Under the pieces are notes generated by a model, which saw only the letters and a program-made list of their open reading frames with translations, ran no database searches and was not told the DNA's origin. 59,809 nucleotides of DNA, from IMG/VR virus record IMGVR_UViG_3300047174_000059, positions 1 to 59,809 of that record, one strand, 5' to 3'. Shown here in pieces: positions 40,497 through 48,675 of the stretch (within the stretch, counting starts at the first letter, position 1; each line of letters begins with the position of its first letter). A program made the position numbers and the translations under genes. This DNA is from a virus.

Positions 40497-42464
40497 ATGC
40501 GCAAGCTCCTACCTCTCGTCGCACTCCTTTGCACCCTCGCATCAGGCGCGTGGGCCGGGCCAGTCGGCTCTTCTTCTCCGCCGTTCGGGATAACATCTGC
40601 GTCTTTCGCGGGCATGGACCCCACGGGTGCTACTGACAGTTCCGGCGGTCTGGCTCTGGCCTGCGCATCAAGCCGTCGTGTACAGTTCCCCGCAGGCACT
40701 TACACCATTCACCTCAAGGCAGGGGTGTCATCACCGTGCGTTTTCCCCTCAGGCGGCGGGGCCATCATTCAAGGGGAGGGCGCGAAAACCATTTTTAACG
40801 TTATCAACGATGACGGCGCATTCCACACGATATTCAGCGCGTCCGGCCCCACGACGGCGCTAAAAGACTTCACTCTGAACTATACGGGTGTCGTCGGGTC
40901 TTCCGACACCACAATCATGGTTGCTACGGCTAGCACGACCGTCATGTTGGACAATCTGACGGTTAACGGTGGCATTGCTACCACCTCATCTTCGACCCTG
41001 AATTGGAAGTTCAACCCGCTTCAATACGCGGGTAATACCGCCGACGTGACGGTGCAAAATTCCCGCTTCACGGCGACCGGATATATCGCGCAGAAGTCCA
41101 ATGCGCAGACGACAGGCAGCATCAAGCTCCATTATTACAACAACACCTTCAATCAGATGTGGGGAGACCTGCTCAACAATTCGCCGCTCGGAGCCTGCAC
41201 CGACATTGATATTGAGCACAATACTTTCTATGACAACCTCTGGACGACCGCCTATGGTGGCGGCGGGAACGGACAGTTCTGGATTTCGGTGGCAGGTTGC
41301 CAGTCGGCTCGGATTATCTCAAATACCGGCACAGGTCTCGTTGAAGCTGGCGTGCATTTTGAGGACAGCACCGCGCACCTCATCATTGCCGACAACAATT
41401 TCAACCCCAACGGCGGCAAGTGCATTGAAGCAGTCCCGAATAATGTCTCTACCAGCGGCGGCGCTTACGTCTCCCCCAGCTACGTCAATATCAGCAACAA
41501 TGATTGCCTTAACACGGGATCGCTGACGGGCATTACCGGGATCGATGCAGGCATTAATTCTAACGGTCCGGGTATCGTTAACGGCATTATCTCGGGCAAC
41601 ACGCTGACGAACTTTGCCACTGGCATCAAAGACGGCGCGCGGCCTCAGGACGATTTAGAAGTTGTCGGCAACCATATTCTAAGCGGCACACCCGGCACGC
41701 AGGGCACTGGCACGATTGGGATACAGGCGCAGCAAGCATCGCAATCCATCCGCGAGAATACAATTGTCGATCAAATCACGGGTGTCCAAGTTTCGGGCGG
41801 CGGCACGCTGGGAACGAATACCTTTCAGGACGTGACGACGCCTTGGGCTTCCTCCGGATCGTCTTTTGCAATTACGGGGAGCAAATTCATTATCCCCTCC
41901 TACACTCACGCTTGTGGCAGCACCTACGTTGATGTCCCGCTATTCAGCAAAAGCAAGGTAACGTATTTCGGAACGCTGACAGGCTATGACACGGGGTCGG
42001 GGGCGACAAATAACGTTGCCTACTCGGCAAACCAAATCGTAACGTCTGGCACGTCAAACGCCACCTTCGTTGCCCCAACGTCGCTTACCAATCCCGCGCA
42101 AGGCGCTGCTTTTGTGGCGGGCATTTCCGGGTTTAATCTGACAGTAAGCACGGTCACAAGCGGCACGATTGCGGTGGGACAGCAGATTACGACGGGCGCA
42201 CTAGCGGGAACTGTAATTACAGGAGGCTCCGGCACCGCGTGGACTGTCAATCTTTCTCAGAGTGTTACTACTGGAACGTCCATGGTGGCGAGTGGCGTCA
42301 CTACCCCATCGTCTTACAGTCCCGGAAATTTAGCAGCGGGCTCAAAATACAACACGGGCACCGGCACAATCGATGCTTACATGTTCTGTAACGCGACGGC
42401 GGGCGCGAACATTACCGTGTATGCTGAGTATCAACTGACCGGTGCAGGTGCGGTAGCGCCGTGA
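40497..42464 (+). CDS. Beta-helix tailspike-like protein with a signal peptide
   Basis: A 655-residue protein. MRKLLPLVALLCTLASGAWA is a strong signal peptide. The mature protein starts with ASFAGMDPTGATDSSGG, the usual pectate-lyase/tailspike opening, and continues as right-handed beta-helix turns with asparagine ladders (FDHN-like NNTFNQMWGDLLNNSPLGAC, IEHNTFYDN). The C-terminal part (VTSGTIAVGQQITTGALAGT) repeats short beta hairpins. It is probably a polysaccharide depolymerase, but it may be exported rather than built into the tail. Confidence 0.75.
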   Translation: MRKLLPLVALLCTLASGAWAGPVGSSSPPFGITSASFAGMDPTGATDSSGGLALACASSRRVQFPAGTYTIHLKAGVSSPCVFPSGGGAIIQGEGAKTIFNVINDDGAFHTIFSASGPTTALKDFTLNYTGVVGSSDTTIMVATASTTVMLDNLTVNGGIATTSSSTLNWKFNPLQYAGNTADVTVQNSRFTATGYIAQKSNAQTTGSIKLHYYNNTFNQMWGDLLNNSPLGACTDIDIEHNTFYDNLWTTAYGGGGNGQFWISVAGCQSARIISNTGTGLVEAGVHFEDSTAHLIIADNNFNPNGGKCIEAVPNNVSTSGGAYVSPSYVNISNNDCLNTGSLTGITGIDAGINSNGPGIVNGIISGNTLTNFATGIKDGARPQDDLEVVGNHILSGTPGTQGTGTIGIQAQQASQSIRENTIVDQITGVQVSGGGTLGTNTFQDVTTPWASSGSSFAITGSKFIIPSYTHACGSTYVDVPLFSKSKVTYFGTLTGYDTGSGATNNVAYSANQIVTSGTSNATFVAPTSLTNPAQGAAFVAGISGFNLTVSTVTSGTIAVGQQITTGALAGTVITGGSGTAWTVNLSQSVTTGTSMVASGVTTPSSYSPGNLAAGSKYNTGTGTIDAYMFCNATAGANITVYAEYQLTGAGAVAP

Positions 42465-42559
42465 GCCCACACCATACAGGAGCGCTCGGCATGCCGGATT
42501 CCAACGATGACCGATCGGCAGAGCAGTGGAGGCCACGCCATGCCCGACGCGGCGCCTGA
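42461..42559 (+). CDS. Very short ORF, 32 aa
   Basis: GTG overlapping the stop of the beta-helix gene, encoding VSPHHTGALGMPDSNDDRSA and a basic end. It may be a leader for the lysis genes; evidence is only the overlap. Confidence 0.28.
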   Translation: MSPHHTGALGMPDSNDDRSAEQWRPRHARRGA

Positions 42560-42574
42560 TCCAGGGGCAACACC

Positions 42575-43096
42575 ATGACCCCACCGACCGAAAGCGCCAT
42601 GTTCATGGGCAATCTTGATCCGATCGAATTTGTGATGGTCGTGCTGACCGCGATGGGAATGTACACGGGCGGCTTGGTCTGGCTGATGCGCAACAACAGC
42701 GGGCAGGCGCGCGACATTGCGTCCATCCGCGAAAAGGAAGCGCTCGACATCGGGGCGCTGCGGCTGGAGGTCAACACCGCGATTGAGGCCAGCAAGGCCG
42801 TTTTCTCCGAGCGACTGGAAAGCCTGGATCAGCGGGCCGCGCGATCCCGTGCCGAATTGCGCGTCGAGCTGACAGCCCAGATCAGCGACGTGAAGGGCGA
42901 GGTCGCGACCATCCGGAAGGAGGGCGCCACGAAGCCGGAATTGCAGGCCGTGGAGGCTCGGCTGACGATTACGATGACGGACCTCAAAGACCAGATCGGG
43001 AAAGTCGGTGAAAAGCTAGCGGTCATCCCCGACATGAAGGCGAGCTTGGATTTGCTGGTGCGGCATTTCAATAGAGCGATGGGAGAGAAGGTTTGA
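42575..43096 (+). CDS. Membrane-anchored coiled-coil protein in the lysis module
   Basis: A 173-residue protein with one N-terminal span (FVMVVLTAMGMYTGGLVWLM) and a long coiled coil from about 45 to 165 (ARDIASIREKEALDIGALRL). Placed before the lysozyme, it could be a spanin or holin helper. It overlaps the TTG of the lysozyme. Confidence 0.6.
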   Translation: MTPPTESAMFMGNLDPIEFVMVVLTAMGMYTGGLVWLMRNNSGQARDIASIREKEALDIGALRLEVNTAIEASKAVFSERLESLDQRAARSRAELRVELTAQISDVKGEVATIRKEGATKPELQAVEARLTITMTDLKDQIGKVGEKLAVIPDMKASLDLLVRHFNRAMGEKV

Positions 43097-43569
43097 GCCT
43101 CGAACAACTTGCGGCGGCCTTCATCGGGCCGCTCGAAGCTGCGCACGGTCCGGTCCTGACGGCTTATCGCGATATCGCGGGCGTGTGGACGATCGGCTAT
43201 GGGACAACCTTCTTCCTGGACGAAGCCGGCGCGCAGGTTCCGGTGACAGAGGGCTTGGTGTGGACTGCCGATCAGTGCATGGCCGCGCTAGCATACGATG
43301 TGTCGGCAACCCTGGCGGCGGTGGTCGCGGCCAATACCTGGCACCCTTGGACGAACAGCGAAATCGTTGCCCTTACGAGCCTCGCCTACAACATCGGGCA
43401 ATCCGCCTACCGCTCGTCTAGCGTCCTGCGGCTGCACAACGAAGGCGACAAAGGCGCAGCAGCAGCCGCGTTTCTCCTCTGGGACAAGGCGCATGTCGAT
43501 GGAGAACTGCTCACCGTTACCGGGCTGCTGGATCGGCGTAAGGCCGAAGTAGCGAAGTATCTCTCATGA
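43093..43569 (+). CDS. GH24-type phage lysozyme, His at the expected catalytic Glu
   Basis: A 158-residue endolysin with the GH24 pattern AYRDIAGVWTIGYGTTFF. D27 and T33 fit the catalytic triad. The Glu expected nine residues before the Asp aligns with H18; E15 lies three residues earlier. Either the alignment shifts to use E15 or the enzyme is altered. The TTG start is backed by a GGAGAGAAGG box. It would cut host peptidoglycan at lysis. Confidence 0.78.
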   Translation: MSLEQLAAAFIGPLEAAHGPVLTAYRDIAGVWTIGYGTTFFLDEAGAQVPVTEGLVWTADQCMAALAYDVSATLAAVVAANTWHPWTNSEIVALTSLAYNIGQSAYRSSSVLRLHNEGDKGAAAAAFLLWDKAHVDGELLTVTGLLDRRKAEVAKYLS

Positions 43570-43928
43570 AAAGGACCACCATGATGAACCGTCTCATCCT
43601 CTCTGGCGTCGCCCTCATCGCGCTCGCCGGCTGCACTGCCGCCCAGATCACGACCGACACCGCCAAGGTGGCCGCTGCCGTGACCGCCGCGGAGCAGGTC
43701 TATGGCATCGCCAAGGGCGAGGCTCTGGCTGCCGCAGCCGCCAACCCTGGCTTGGCGCCGACGATCAACGCCGACATCGCCAAGGCGGATGCCGCAAATG
43801 CGGCGCTGGCGGCCGCCGCGCCGCTCGCGTCCGCAGATGTGGCGACCGATGCCGCGACGCTCACCGCCCAGGCCAACGCGCTGCAGCTGGTTGCGGCGCC
43901 TGCCATCAAGGTCGTTGGCACGAACTGA
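43566..43928 (+). CDS. Lipoprotein of the lysis module
   Basis: A 120-residue protein with a lipobox: LILSGVALIALAGCTA, cysteine at about 23. The mature part is almost all alanine-rich helix with heptads. It may be the outer-membrane spanin or an entry-exclusion lipoprotein. ATGA overlap with the lysozyme. Confidence 0.65.
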   Translation: MKRTTMMNRLILSGVALIALAGCTAAQITTDTAKVAAAVTAAEQVYGIAKGEALAAAAANPGLAPTINADIAKADAANAALAAAAPLASADVATDAATLTAQANALQLVAAPAIKVVGTN

Positions 43929-43942
43929 AAAGGAGAAGCGTC

Positions 43943-44422
43943 ATGAACCTCGCCCCCCTTCTCGACGCAGCCGCATCGCTGCTTTCGCTCACGCTCATCG
44001 GCGCCGTTCCGATCCTGCTGCCGGCCGCGCTGAAGCTGCTCCACGTCAATATCGACGCGGCGCATGAGGCGTCGCTTGAGAACACCATCTCTTCAGCGAT
44101 CGGCAAGGCCATCCAGTACGGAACCGCCGCCGGTGACCCTCTGCTCGCCAACGTCACCATCAAGAACAGCGCGCTGAATGCGGCTGCCGCCTTTGCCATG
44201 GACGACGCGCCCGTGCAGGTCGCGGCGCTGGGCTACACCAAGCAAAGCATCGCCGAGGTCATCGATGCCCGCTTGGCCAAAGCGCTGGCTGCCAAACCAA
44301 CCGTGGTGGCGGCCCCCGACACGCCGCCCACCGCCGAGGCCGTGAAGACGGCCGCAATGCTGGAGCGAGCTGCGGTGCCCGCCGTTGTTTCCGAGCCGAC
44401 GCCCGCTCTGGCCCCCGCGTAG
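43943..44422 (+). CDS. Holin-like protein (LL-H holin type)
   Basis: A 159-residue protein with an N-terminal hydrophobic segment (LLSLTLIGAVPILLPAALKL) followed by helices with many alanines and a stretch (EVIDARLAKALAA) typical of LL-H-type holins. It lies between the lipoprotein and a small membrane protein. RBS AAAGGAGAAG. Confidence 0.68.
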   Translation: MNLAPLLDAAASLLSLTLIGAVPILLPAALKLLHVNIDAAHEASLENTISSAIGKAIQYGTAAGDPLLANVTIKNSALNAAAAFAMDDAPVQVAALGYTKQSIAEVIDARLAKALAAKPTVVAAPDTPPTAEAVKTAAMLERAAVPAVVSEPTPALAPA

Positions 44423-44431
44423 GAGGCGGCG

Positions 44432-44596
44432 ATGCTTCTGATCGTGATCCTGCTCGTGCTGCTGCTCGGGGGCGGTGGCTGGGGATACCGGGCCGGGTGG
44501 GGCGGCAATCAGCCTGGCAGCCTCCTGGTGCTCGTGCTCGTCATCGTGCTGGTGTTCGCGCTGCTCGGGGGCGGATACCGCTACGGCATTTTGTAG
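44432..44596 (+). CDS. Tiny two-span membrane protein (DUF3309-like)
   Basis: A 54-residue protein: MLLIVILLVLLLGGGGWGYR, then SLLVLVLVIVLVFALLGGGY. Two hydrophobic spans joined by a Gly/Trp loop, as in DUF3309-type peptides. RBS AGGAGGCG. It could be an antiholin or pinholin. Confidence 0.6.
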   Translation: MLLIVILLVLLLGGGGWGYRAGWGGNQPGSLLVLVLVIVLVFALLGGGYRYGIL

Positions 44597-44626
44597 CGCA
44601 CCGGATACAACGTTGGAAACCTCAAC

Positions 44627-45076
44627 ATGAAACTTACTCGCCTCCTGACATTCGAAGAATATGCGGCCATGGGCGATGATGCGGTAGCGAGGGGGTTTTA
44701 TCGCAACGACAAACGCGTCTTCATCTTGGGTATGGGGTGGCCGGAACCTTGGTATTTTGACCCGACCGGAGAGCGTGAGCGCGCCAACAAGCACGTCATG
44801 TTCAAACTTGCCGACCGGGGCGCGCCTAGATTCCTGTCCCCGCACTATTGGCGCGACTGGTCGCATAAGCGCCCGCCGCTCTGCATCGTCTGCCCGAACG
44901 GCGAATGGTGGGAAATTGATCGACTATCCAGCAACGGCGACGGTTGGCGGATTGAGGGAGAATGGCCGAATCTGACCGCCTCGCCATCAATCGTCGCCGG
45001 CAATTACCATGGCTTTCTTCGGGGTGGGGAATTCACGCCCGATCTTGAGGGGCGCAGTTACCCAGCCCCCGCCTAA
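44627..45076 (+). CDS. Hypothetical protein, 149 aa
   Basis: A tryptophan-rich protein (FILGMGWPEPWYFDPTGERE; SHKRPPLCIVCPNGEWWEID), perhaps DUF6527-like. It follows the lysis genes and precedes a terminator. Role unknown. Confidence 0.58.
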   Translation: MKLTRLLTFEEYAAMGDDAVARGFYRNDKRVFILGMGWPEPWYFDPTGERERANKHVMFKLADRGAPRFLSPHYWRDWSHKRPPLCIVCPNGEWWEIDRLSSNGDGWRIEGEWPNLTASPSIVAGNYHGFLRGGEFTPDLEGRSYPAPA

Positions 45077-45099
45077 GCGCGGCGCCAAGTCGGCAGACG

Positions 45100-45132
45100 A
45101 CTTGACCAAGTAGCCGACATACTTGGCCAAGT
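45100..45132. repeat. Two 12-bp palindromes 21 bases apart
   Basis: ACTTGACCAAGT (45100-45111) and ACTTGGCCAAGT (45121-45132) are on the same helix face, and the area is framed by GGCGCC on both sides (45081 and 45135). It may be an operator, a partition site for the nearby ParA system, or a structured RNA. Confidence 0.5.
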
Positions 45133-45157
45133 AGGCGCCGGACTGGTCGACATGAAG

Positions 45158-45184
45158 CCCCGTCGCACACGTGGCGGGGGTTTT
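45158..45184 (+). terminator. Rho-independent terminator after the lysis genes
   Basis: CCCCGTC/GGCGGGG stem with an 8-base loop, then GTTTT. It would end the rightward late transcript before the leftward tRNA-Thr gene. Confidence 0.72.
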
Positions 45185-45201
45185 CTGTTTGGGAACGAGA
45201 T

Positions 45202-45278
45202 TGGTGCCCGACCCCAGGAATCGAACCGGGGACCTGCGCATTACAAGGGCGCTGCTCTGCCGACTGAGCTAGCCGGGC
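45202..45278 (-). tRNA. tRNA-Thr (TGT)
   Basis: Standard cloverleaf on the minus strand. Acceptor GCCCGGC (45272-45278) pairs with GTCGGGC; D-arm GCTC-AGTCGGCA-GAGC; anticodon loop CTTGTAA with TGT; T-arm CCCCGG TTCGATT CCTGGGG; encoded ACCA. One weak pair lies at the base of the anticodon stem. It reads ACA, a rare codon in GC-rich hosts. Confidence 0.93.
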
Positions 45279-45581
45279 AATGGTGCCGGGCATCCTCCGG
45301 CGCGGCTCCTGCCCCCAGTAAGCCCTCACAGCAGGCCGTGGCGTTGCTGGTCAGCGGGCCTTGAGCGTAGCGGTGTGCCTCTGCCACGCCAGCACCCCAA
45401 AAGGGCCTAGTGACGCAGCGCCCGAACTATACCGCCCCGCTCGGCGTGGGGGAAGATGCTGCGGGCCGGGCTTGATACCGGCTGGAGCCTTGCGTCAGGC
45501 AACTAACGTTATCGCACGTCCTTCCGTGCCGCCGCAGCGCCGCATCCTACCGCGGGCGCGGGTGGCGGGGAAGGGGTGGCC
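45279..45581. other. Gene-free interval
   Basis: About 300 bases between tRNA-Thr and the split GIY-YIG gene. The only open frame (45361-45585) has poor codon use and no RBS. Short GC-rich hairpins occur, for example around 45335-45400, but no recognisable RNA family. Confidence 0.5.
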
Positions 45582-46020
45582 CTAAGCACTCCTCTGCGAA
45601 TTCAACCACGATTGTAGTCTTGCGGCACTTGCCCGCTCTTCCGCTTTTCTCTTCTTGCCCGCGGCAAGGCGAGCTACGAGCGCGCGCTTGGGGGCGTCCT
45701 TTTCTTTTTGGATTTGGTCCGACCGCTCAAAGTATTCGTCGATAGAAATCCTTGAAACCACCGAGCCTTCGACAACGAAAGTGGGAATTGAGACAAGTGT
45801 TACCGGCGCCGTCTTTTTCGTCGCCGACTTCTTCTGCTTTTCTTGCCAATCCGCCTCAGATTTAGCCGCAACATCACGAACCGCCTGCATGGCCTCCGCA
45901 GGCGACACCGCAAACCACTCGCCCTTCAGCCGCTTTGATGCGAGCGCAGCATGGGCCGCGCGCTCCACGAGGGTCGCCAAGCCGGCCGGAAACTTGAACA
46001 CCTCAATCAGGTGAAGCTTT
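45582..46020 (-). pseudogene. GIY-YIG nuclease gene, 3' part (split by transposon)
   Basis: From the junction the frame reads KLHLIEVFKFPAGLATLVER and includes the conserved GEWF, then a lysine/alanine-rich C-terminal helix. Together with 48676-48820 it forms one gene of 191 residues. Taking out the transposon and one copy of the 8-bp duplication rejoins THEK and LHLIEV in frame. The open frame continues into transposon DNA up to 46163, but this is not the true start. Confidence 0.9.
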
Positions 46021-46105
46021 GGTAGTGTCTCAGTTTGAAATTTACCCGAGATCCAATTCTTTGACGCCGTGACCAAAATGCAACATGCTATGCTTAGCGC
46101 AAAGC

Positions 46106-46372
46106 ATGGTGGTGGCAGTGAACCGAACGAAGTCGGAAGCACGTTGGGTTGCCGTATTTTCAAACGGAGTCGAGGTTTCGCGCCCGATTAGGCACCAATA
46201 TTCTCATGCTTGGTACGCGGAAGAAAGTGGCCAAGGGCGCAATATGACGGGTTTTGCTGCATCAGAAGACCGCGCGCACACAGCTGCTGAAGCGTGGGGG
46301 CGAGCATTCCGTTCCGGCTCAGTTTCCGTTGAAGTTGTGATCGTGCGCGCTGTTGGCATTCGGCAGGAGTGA
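46106..46372 (+). CDS. Passenger hypothetical protein of the transposon
   Basis: About 88 residues (MVVAVNRTKSEARWVAVFSN). A compact alpha/beta protein ending in VEVVIVRAVGIRQE. An in-frame ATG at 46085 is the alternative start. No family recognised. Confidence 0.5.
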   Translation: MVVAVNRTKSEARWVAVFSNGVEVSRPIRHQYSHAWYAEESGQGRNMTGFAASEDRAHTAAEAWGRAFRSGSVSVEVVIVRAVGIRQE

Positions 46373-46377
46373 GAGAA

Positions 46378-46605
46378 ATGCCCCGCGGCCCCAGAGGCGA
46401 GAAGCGCCCCGCCGACCTGATCGGCAACGCCGTGCGCGTGGCTAGGATCGCCACTGGCGAGGAAGAGGACGACCGCGAGGCTACCGCCAGCGCCGCCGCG
46501 ACCCTGGGCAAGCTTGGCGGGGCCGCCCGCGCTCGGAACCTCACGGCTGAGCAGCGGGCGGAGATCGCGAAGAAAGGGGCGGCTAAGCGGTGGGCGAAAC
46601 CTTAA
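46378..46605 (+). CDS. Small passenger protein of the transposon, 75 aa
   Basis: Begins MPRGPRGEKRPADLIGNAVR and ends NLTAEQRAEIAKKGAAKRWA. Proteins of this sort, with a basic C-terminal repeat, often ride on mobile elements in proteobacteria. AGGAG lies eight bases before ATG 46378. Possible nucleic-acid binding. Confidence 0.6.
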   Translation: MPRGPRGEKRPADLIGNAVRVARIATGEEEDDREATASAAATLGKLGGAARARNLTAEQRAEIAKKGAAKRWAKP

Positions 46606-47645
46606 TTCGGTTTTCGCAAACGAGGCAGTCCGCCATCAAACGGAAGGGAGATCGTTTCATCAAAACGCGGGAAAGCTATATCCAGCTTAGCTGAATAATC
46701 TTCCCAATCTGTTGAAACTCTCATTAGCGCCTTAACGCCCTCAAGTAGCTCTCTAAGCCGAGGCTTTCCCTCCTCTGGCGAAAGGTGTTGCGTTAATTTT
46801 TGGGTCGGCTTTCCCTTTGCATTGCGGCGTACCAACCGATGAAGTTCAGGGCGGATCATCGGGGCAAGCCGATCGTACAAGTCGTTAGTCCAGTGCCCAA
46901 TGACGCCGGGGCGAGCGGTTTTATCAGGATCAAAGGCCCAACGATTCAAACGATAAATCTGTCGATAAAAGTCCATATCGAACATTTTGACATATGGAAG
47001 CGCGTCTGCGCGCACATATTTATCAAGTATTCGGTTGATGGCTTCTCGCTTACGAAGATCGTCGAACCCCGTTGCCTGATCTATGAGATCGTCGATGGCA
47101 TAGTTGGTTAGAGCTTTAAGAAAAGCCTTACAGGCCTCCCCAATGTGCTTTTGGCTGGGCAAAAGCTTCCGAGCCACCATGGCATCCTGATAAACCCAGC
47201 AGACCTCAGGCAGCAACTTTCCTTGGTACCCATATCCCACCCCGTCAAACCCGGCTGTGGGGTTTCTGGGAAGATAATGAATTGGCGCCATCGATCGCTC
47301 TAACTCACTGGAAATAAAGTCTTTTAAGTTCTTTGCCCGAAGAAATGGTGGGATGTTGTCGATCGCTGATCCTGTGCCTCCTTGCGCAAATGGATGACGC
47401 CCGATTGCCCTCAAGAACCCATTCTGCGTGAGAACGCGGGTATTGTTAGCGTCGTCCAGAACGGCGCAGGGGAGATTGACATCTCCTATTTTGAGAACCC
47501 CCTCGGCAACGGCTTTGGGAAAGTCCTTCCTGTGCCGAGATAGGGCGGCCCTGCGGGCGATAGCGCTACGATCATCTGAAGAAAGAGACTTAGCTCGCGC
47601 TACCCCGGCGGCAACCTTATTGGGGTCTTTGTCGCGTTTATCCAT
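46602..47645 (-). CDS. P63C-domain passenger protein
   Basis: A 347-residue protein. N-terminus basic (AAGVARAKSLSSDDRSAIAR), then the P63C region: LPCAVLDDANNTRVLTQNGF, FLRAIGRHPFAQGGTG, IDQATGFDDLRKREAINRIL. P63C proteins are phage- and mobile-element-linked, of unknown function, and look related to phage antirepressors. It starts at ATG 47645 after GGAAGG. A 15-bp inverted repeat flanks the start, suggesting autoregulation. Confidence 0.8.
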   Translation of the reverse strand: MDKRDKDPNKVAAGVARAKSLSSDDRSAIARRAALSRHRKDFPKAVAEGVLKIGDVNLPCAVLDDANNTRVLTQNGFLRAIGRHPFAQGGTGSAIDNIPPFLRAKNLKDFISSELERSMAPIHYLPRNPTAGFDGVGYGYQGKLLPEVCWVYQDAMVARKLLPSQKHIGEACKAFLKALTNYAIDDLIDQATGFDDLRKREAINRILDKYVRADALPYVKMFDMDFYRQIYRLNRWAFDPDKTARPGVIGHWTNDLYDRLAPMIRPELHRLVRRNAKGKPTQKLTQHLSPEEGKPRLRELLEGVKALMRVSTDWEDYSAKLDIAFPRFDETISLPFDGGLPRLRKPN

Positions 47646-47649
47646 ATCA

Positions 47650-47714
47650 CCTTCCTGCTTGCAGTTTTCTGGTGCAAGCATATGCTTACAGAATTATGTC
47701 TGCAAGCAGGAAGG
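47650..47714. promoter_or_regulatory. Inverted-repeat control region of the P63C gene
   Basis: CCTTCCTGCTTGCAG (47650-47664) and its exact complement (47700-47714) flank a smaller palindrome, AAGCATATGCTT, near 47678. It lies between the divergent P63C and transposase genes and could be an operator for both. Confidence 0.6.
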
Positions 47715-47769
47715 CAAAGGTGCGCTTTAACGTTGACGACAAGCATAAAAGTTCATTATCAATACGGGC

Positions 47770-48666
47770 ATGAACAAGTTGCCCCTCGCCAAGCGCGTCC
47801 AAATCCTCTCCATGCTGGTGGAGGGCTCCTCCATGCGCTCCATCAGCCGCGTAGCGGATGTCTCCATCAACACGGTCTCGGCGCTGCTGGTAGAGGCGGG
47901 AAAGGCCTGCATCGCCCATCACAATGAGATTGTGCGCGGCGTGAAGGCCAAGCGGGTTCAGTGCGATGAGATTTGGGCGTTCTGCTACGCCAAACAGAAG
48001 AACGTCGAGACCGCCAAGGCTGCCCCGGAAGAGGCTGGCGACGTGTGGACTTGGACGGCGCTGGACGCCGACTCCAAGCTCATCATCTCCTACCTCGCGG
48101 GCGGCCGGGATGCCGGATACGCGCAGGAGTTCATGCAGGACGTTGCCGATCGGCTGGCGAATCGGGTGCAGGTCACCACGGATGGCCACAAGGCCTACCT
48201 GGACGCGGTGGAGGGCGCTTTCGGGGTCGCCGTCGATTACGCCATGCTGGTGAAGCTCTATGGCGATGCGCCTGGCCCTGCGGGCCGCTACAGCCCAGCC
48301 GAATGCACGGGCGCGAAGAAGACCACGATCACCGGACGCCCGGACAAGGATCACGTCTCCACCAGCTACGTGGAGCGGCAGAACCTGACCATGCGGATGT
48401 CAATGCGCCGCTTCACGCGGCTGACAAATGCTTTCTCGAAGAAGGCCGAGAACCACGTCTATGCGCTGGCGCTCTACTTCACCTTCTACAATTTTGTCCG
48501 CATCCATAAGACCCTAAAGTGCAGCCCGGCGATGGCCGCCGGCATCAGCGCCACCCTTTGGAGCATGGAAGACGTGGTTGCCCTGATCGACGCACGGGCC
48601 GAGGCGCCGAAGGCTCGCGGCCCCTACAAGACCAAGGCGCGGATCACGGCGGAAAATTCAAACTGA
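47770..48666 (+). CDS. DDE transposase, IS1595/IS1-like
   Basis: A 298-residue protein. An N-terminal helix-turn-helix ([20 protein letters not shown], then [17 protein letters not shown]) is followed by a DDE core: D66 (QCDEIW), D138 (TTDGHKAY), E202 ([11 protein letters not shown]). Its stop codon lies inside the right inverted repeat. It should cut and join the element ends. It looks complete. Confidence 0.92.
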   Translation: MNKLPLAKRVQILSMLVEGSSMRSISRVADVSINTVSALLVEAGKACIAHHNEIVRGVKAKRVQCDEIWAFCYAKQKNVETAKAAPEEAGDVWTWTALDADSKLIISYLAGGRDAGYAQEFMQDVADRLANRVQVTTDGHKAYLDAVEGAFGVAVDYAMLVKLYGDAPGPAGRYSPAECTGAKKTTITGRPDKDHVSTSYVERQNLTMRMSMRRFTRLTNAFSKKAENHVYALALYFTFYNFVRIHKTLKCSPAMAAGISATLWSMEDVVALIDARAEAPKARGPYKTKARITAENSN

Positions 48667-48675
48667 GACACTACC

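Larger units (their letters stand above)
46021..48675 (+). mobile_element. IS1595-like transposon with passenger genes
   Basis: A 2,655-bp element. The terminal inverted repeats are perfect over 19 bases: GGTAGTGTCTCAGTTTGAA (46021-46039) and its complement at 48657-48675. Both sides carry the 8-bp duplication GAAGCTTT (46013-46020 and 48676-48683). It carries a DDE transposase and three more genes, one with a P63C domain. The 8-bp duplication fits the IS1595 group better than IS1. The faultless repeats suggest a recent insertion. Confidence 0.93.

Noticed and set aside
45361-45585. 74-codon plus-strand frame
   Set aside because: No RBS, many rare residues and no overlap with neighbours; treated as gene-free.
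46085-46163. N-terminal part of the 193-codon minus-strand frame at 45582-46163
   Set aside because: Beyond 46020 it reads transposon DNA; the real gene continues at 48676.
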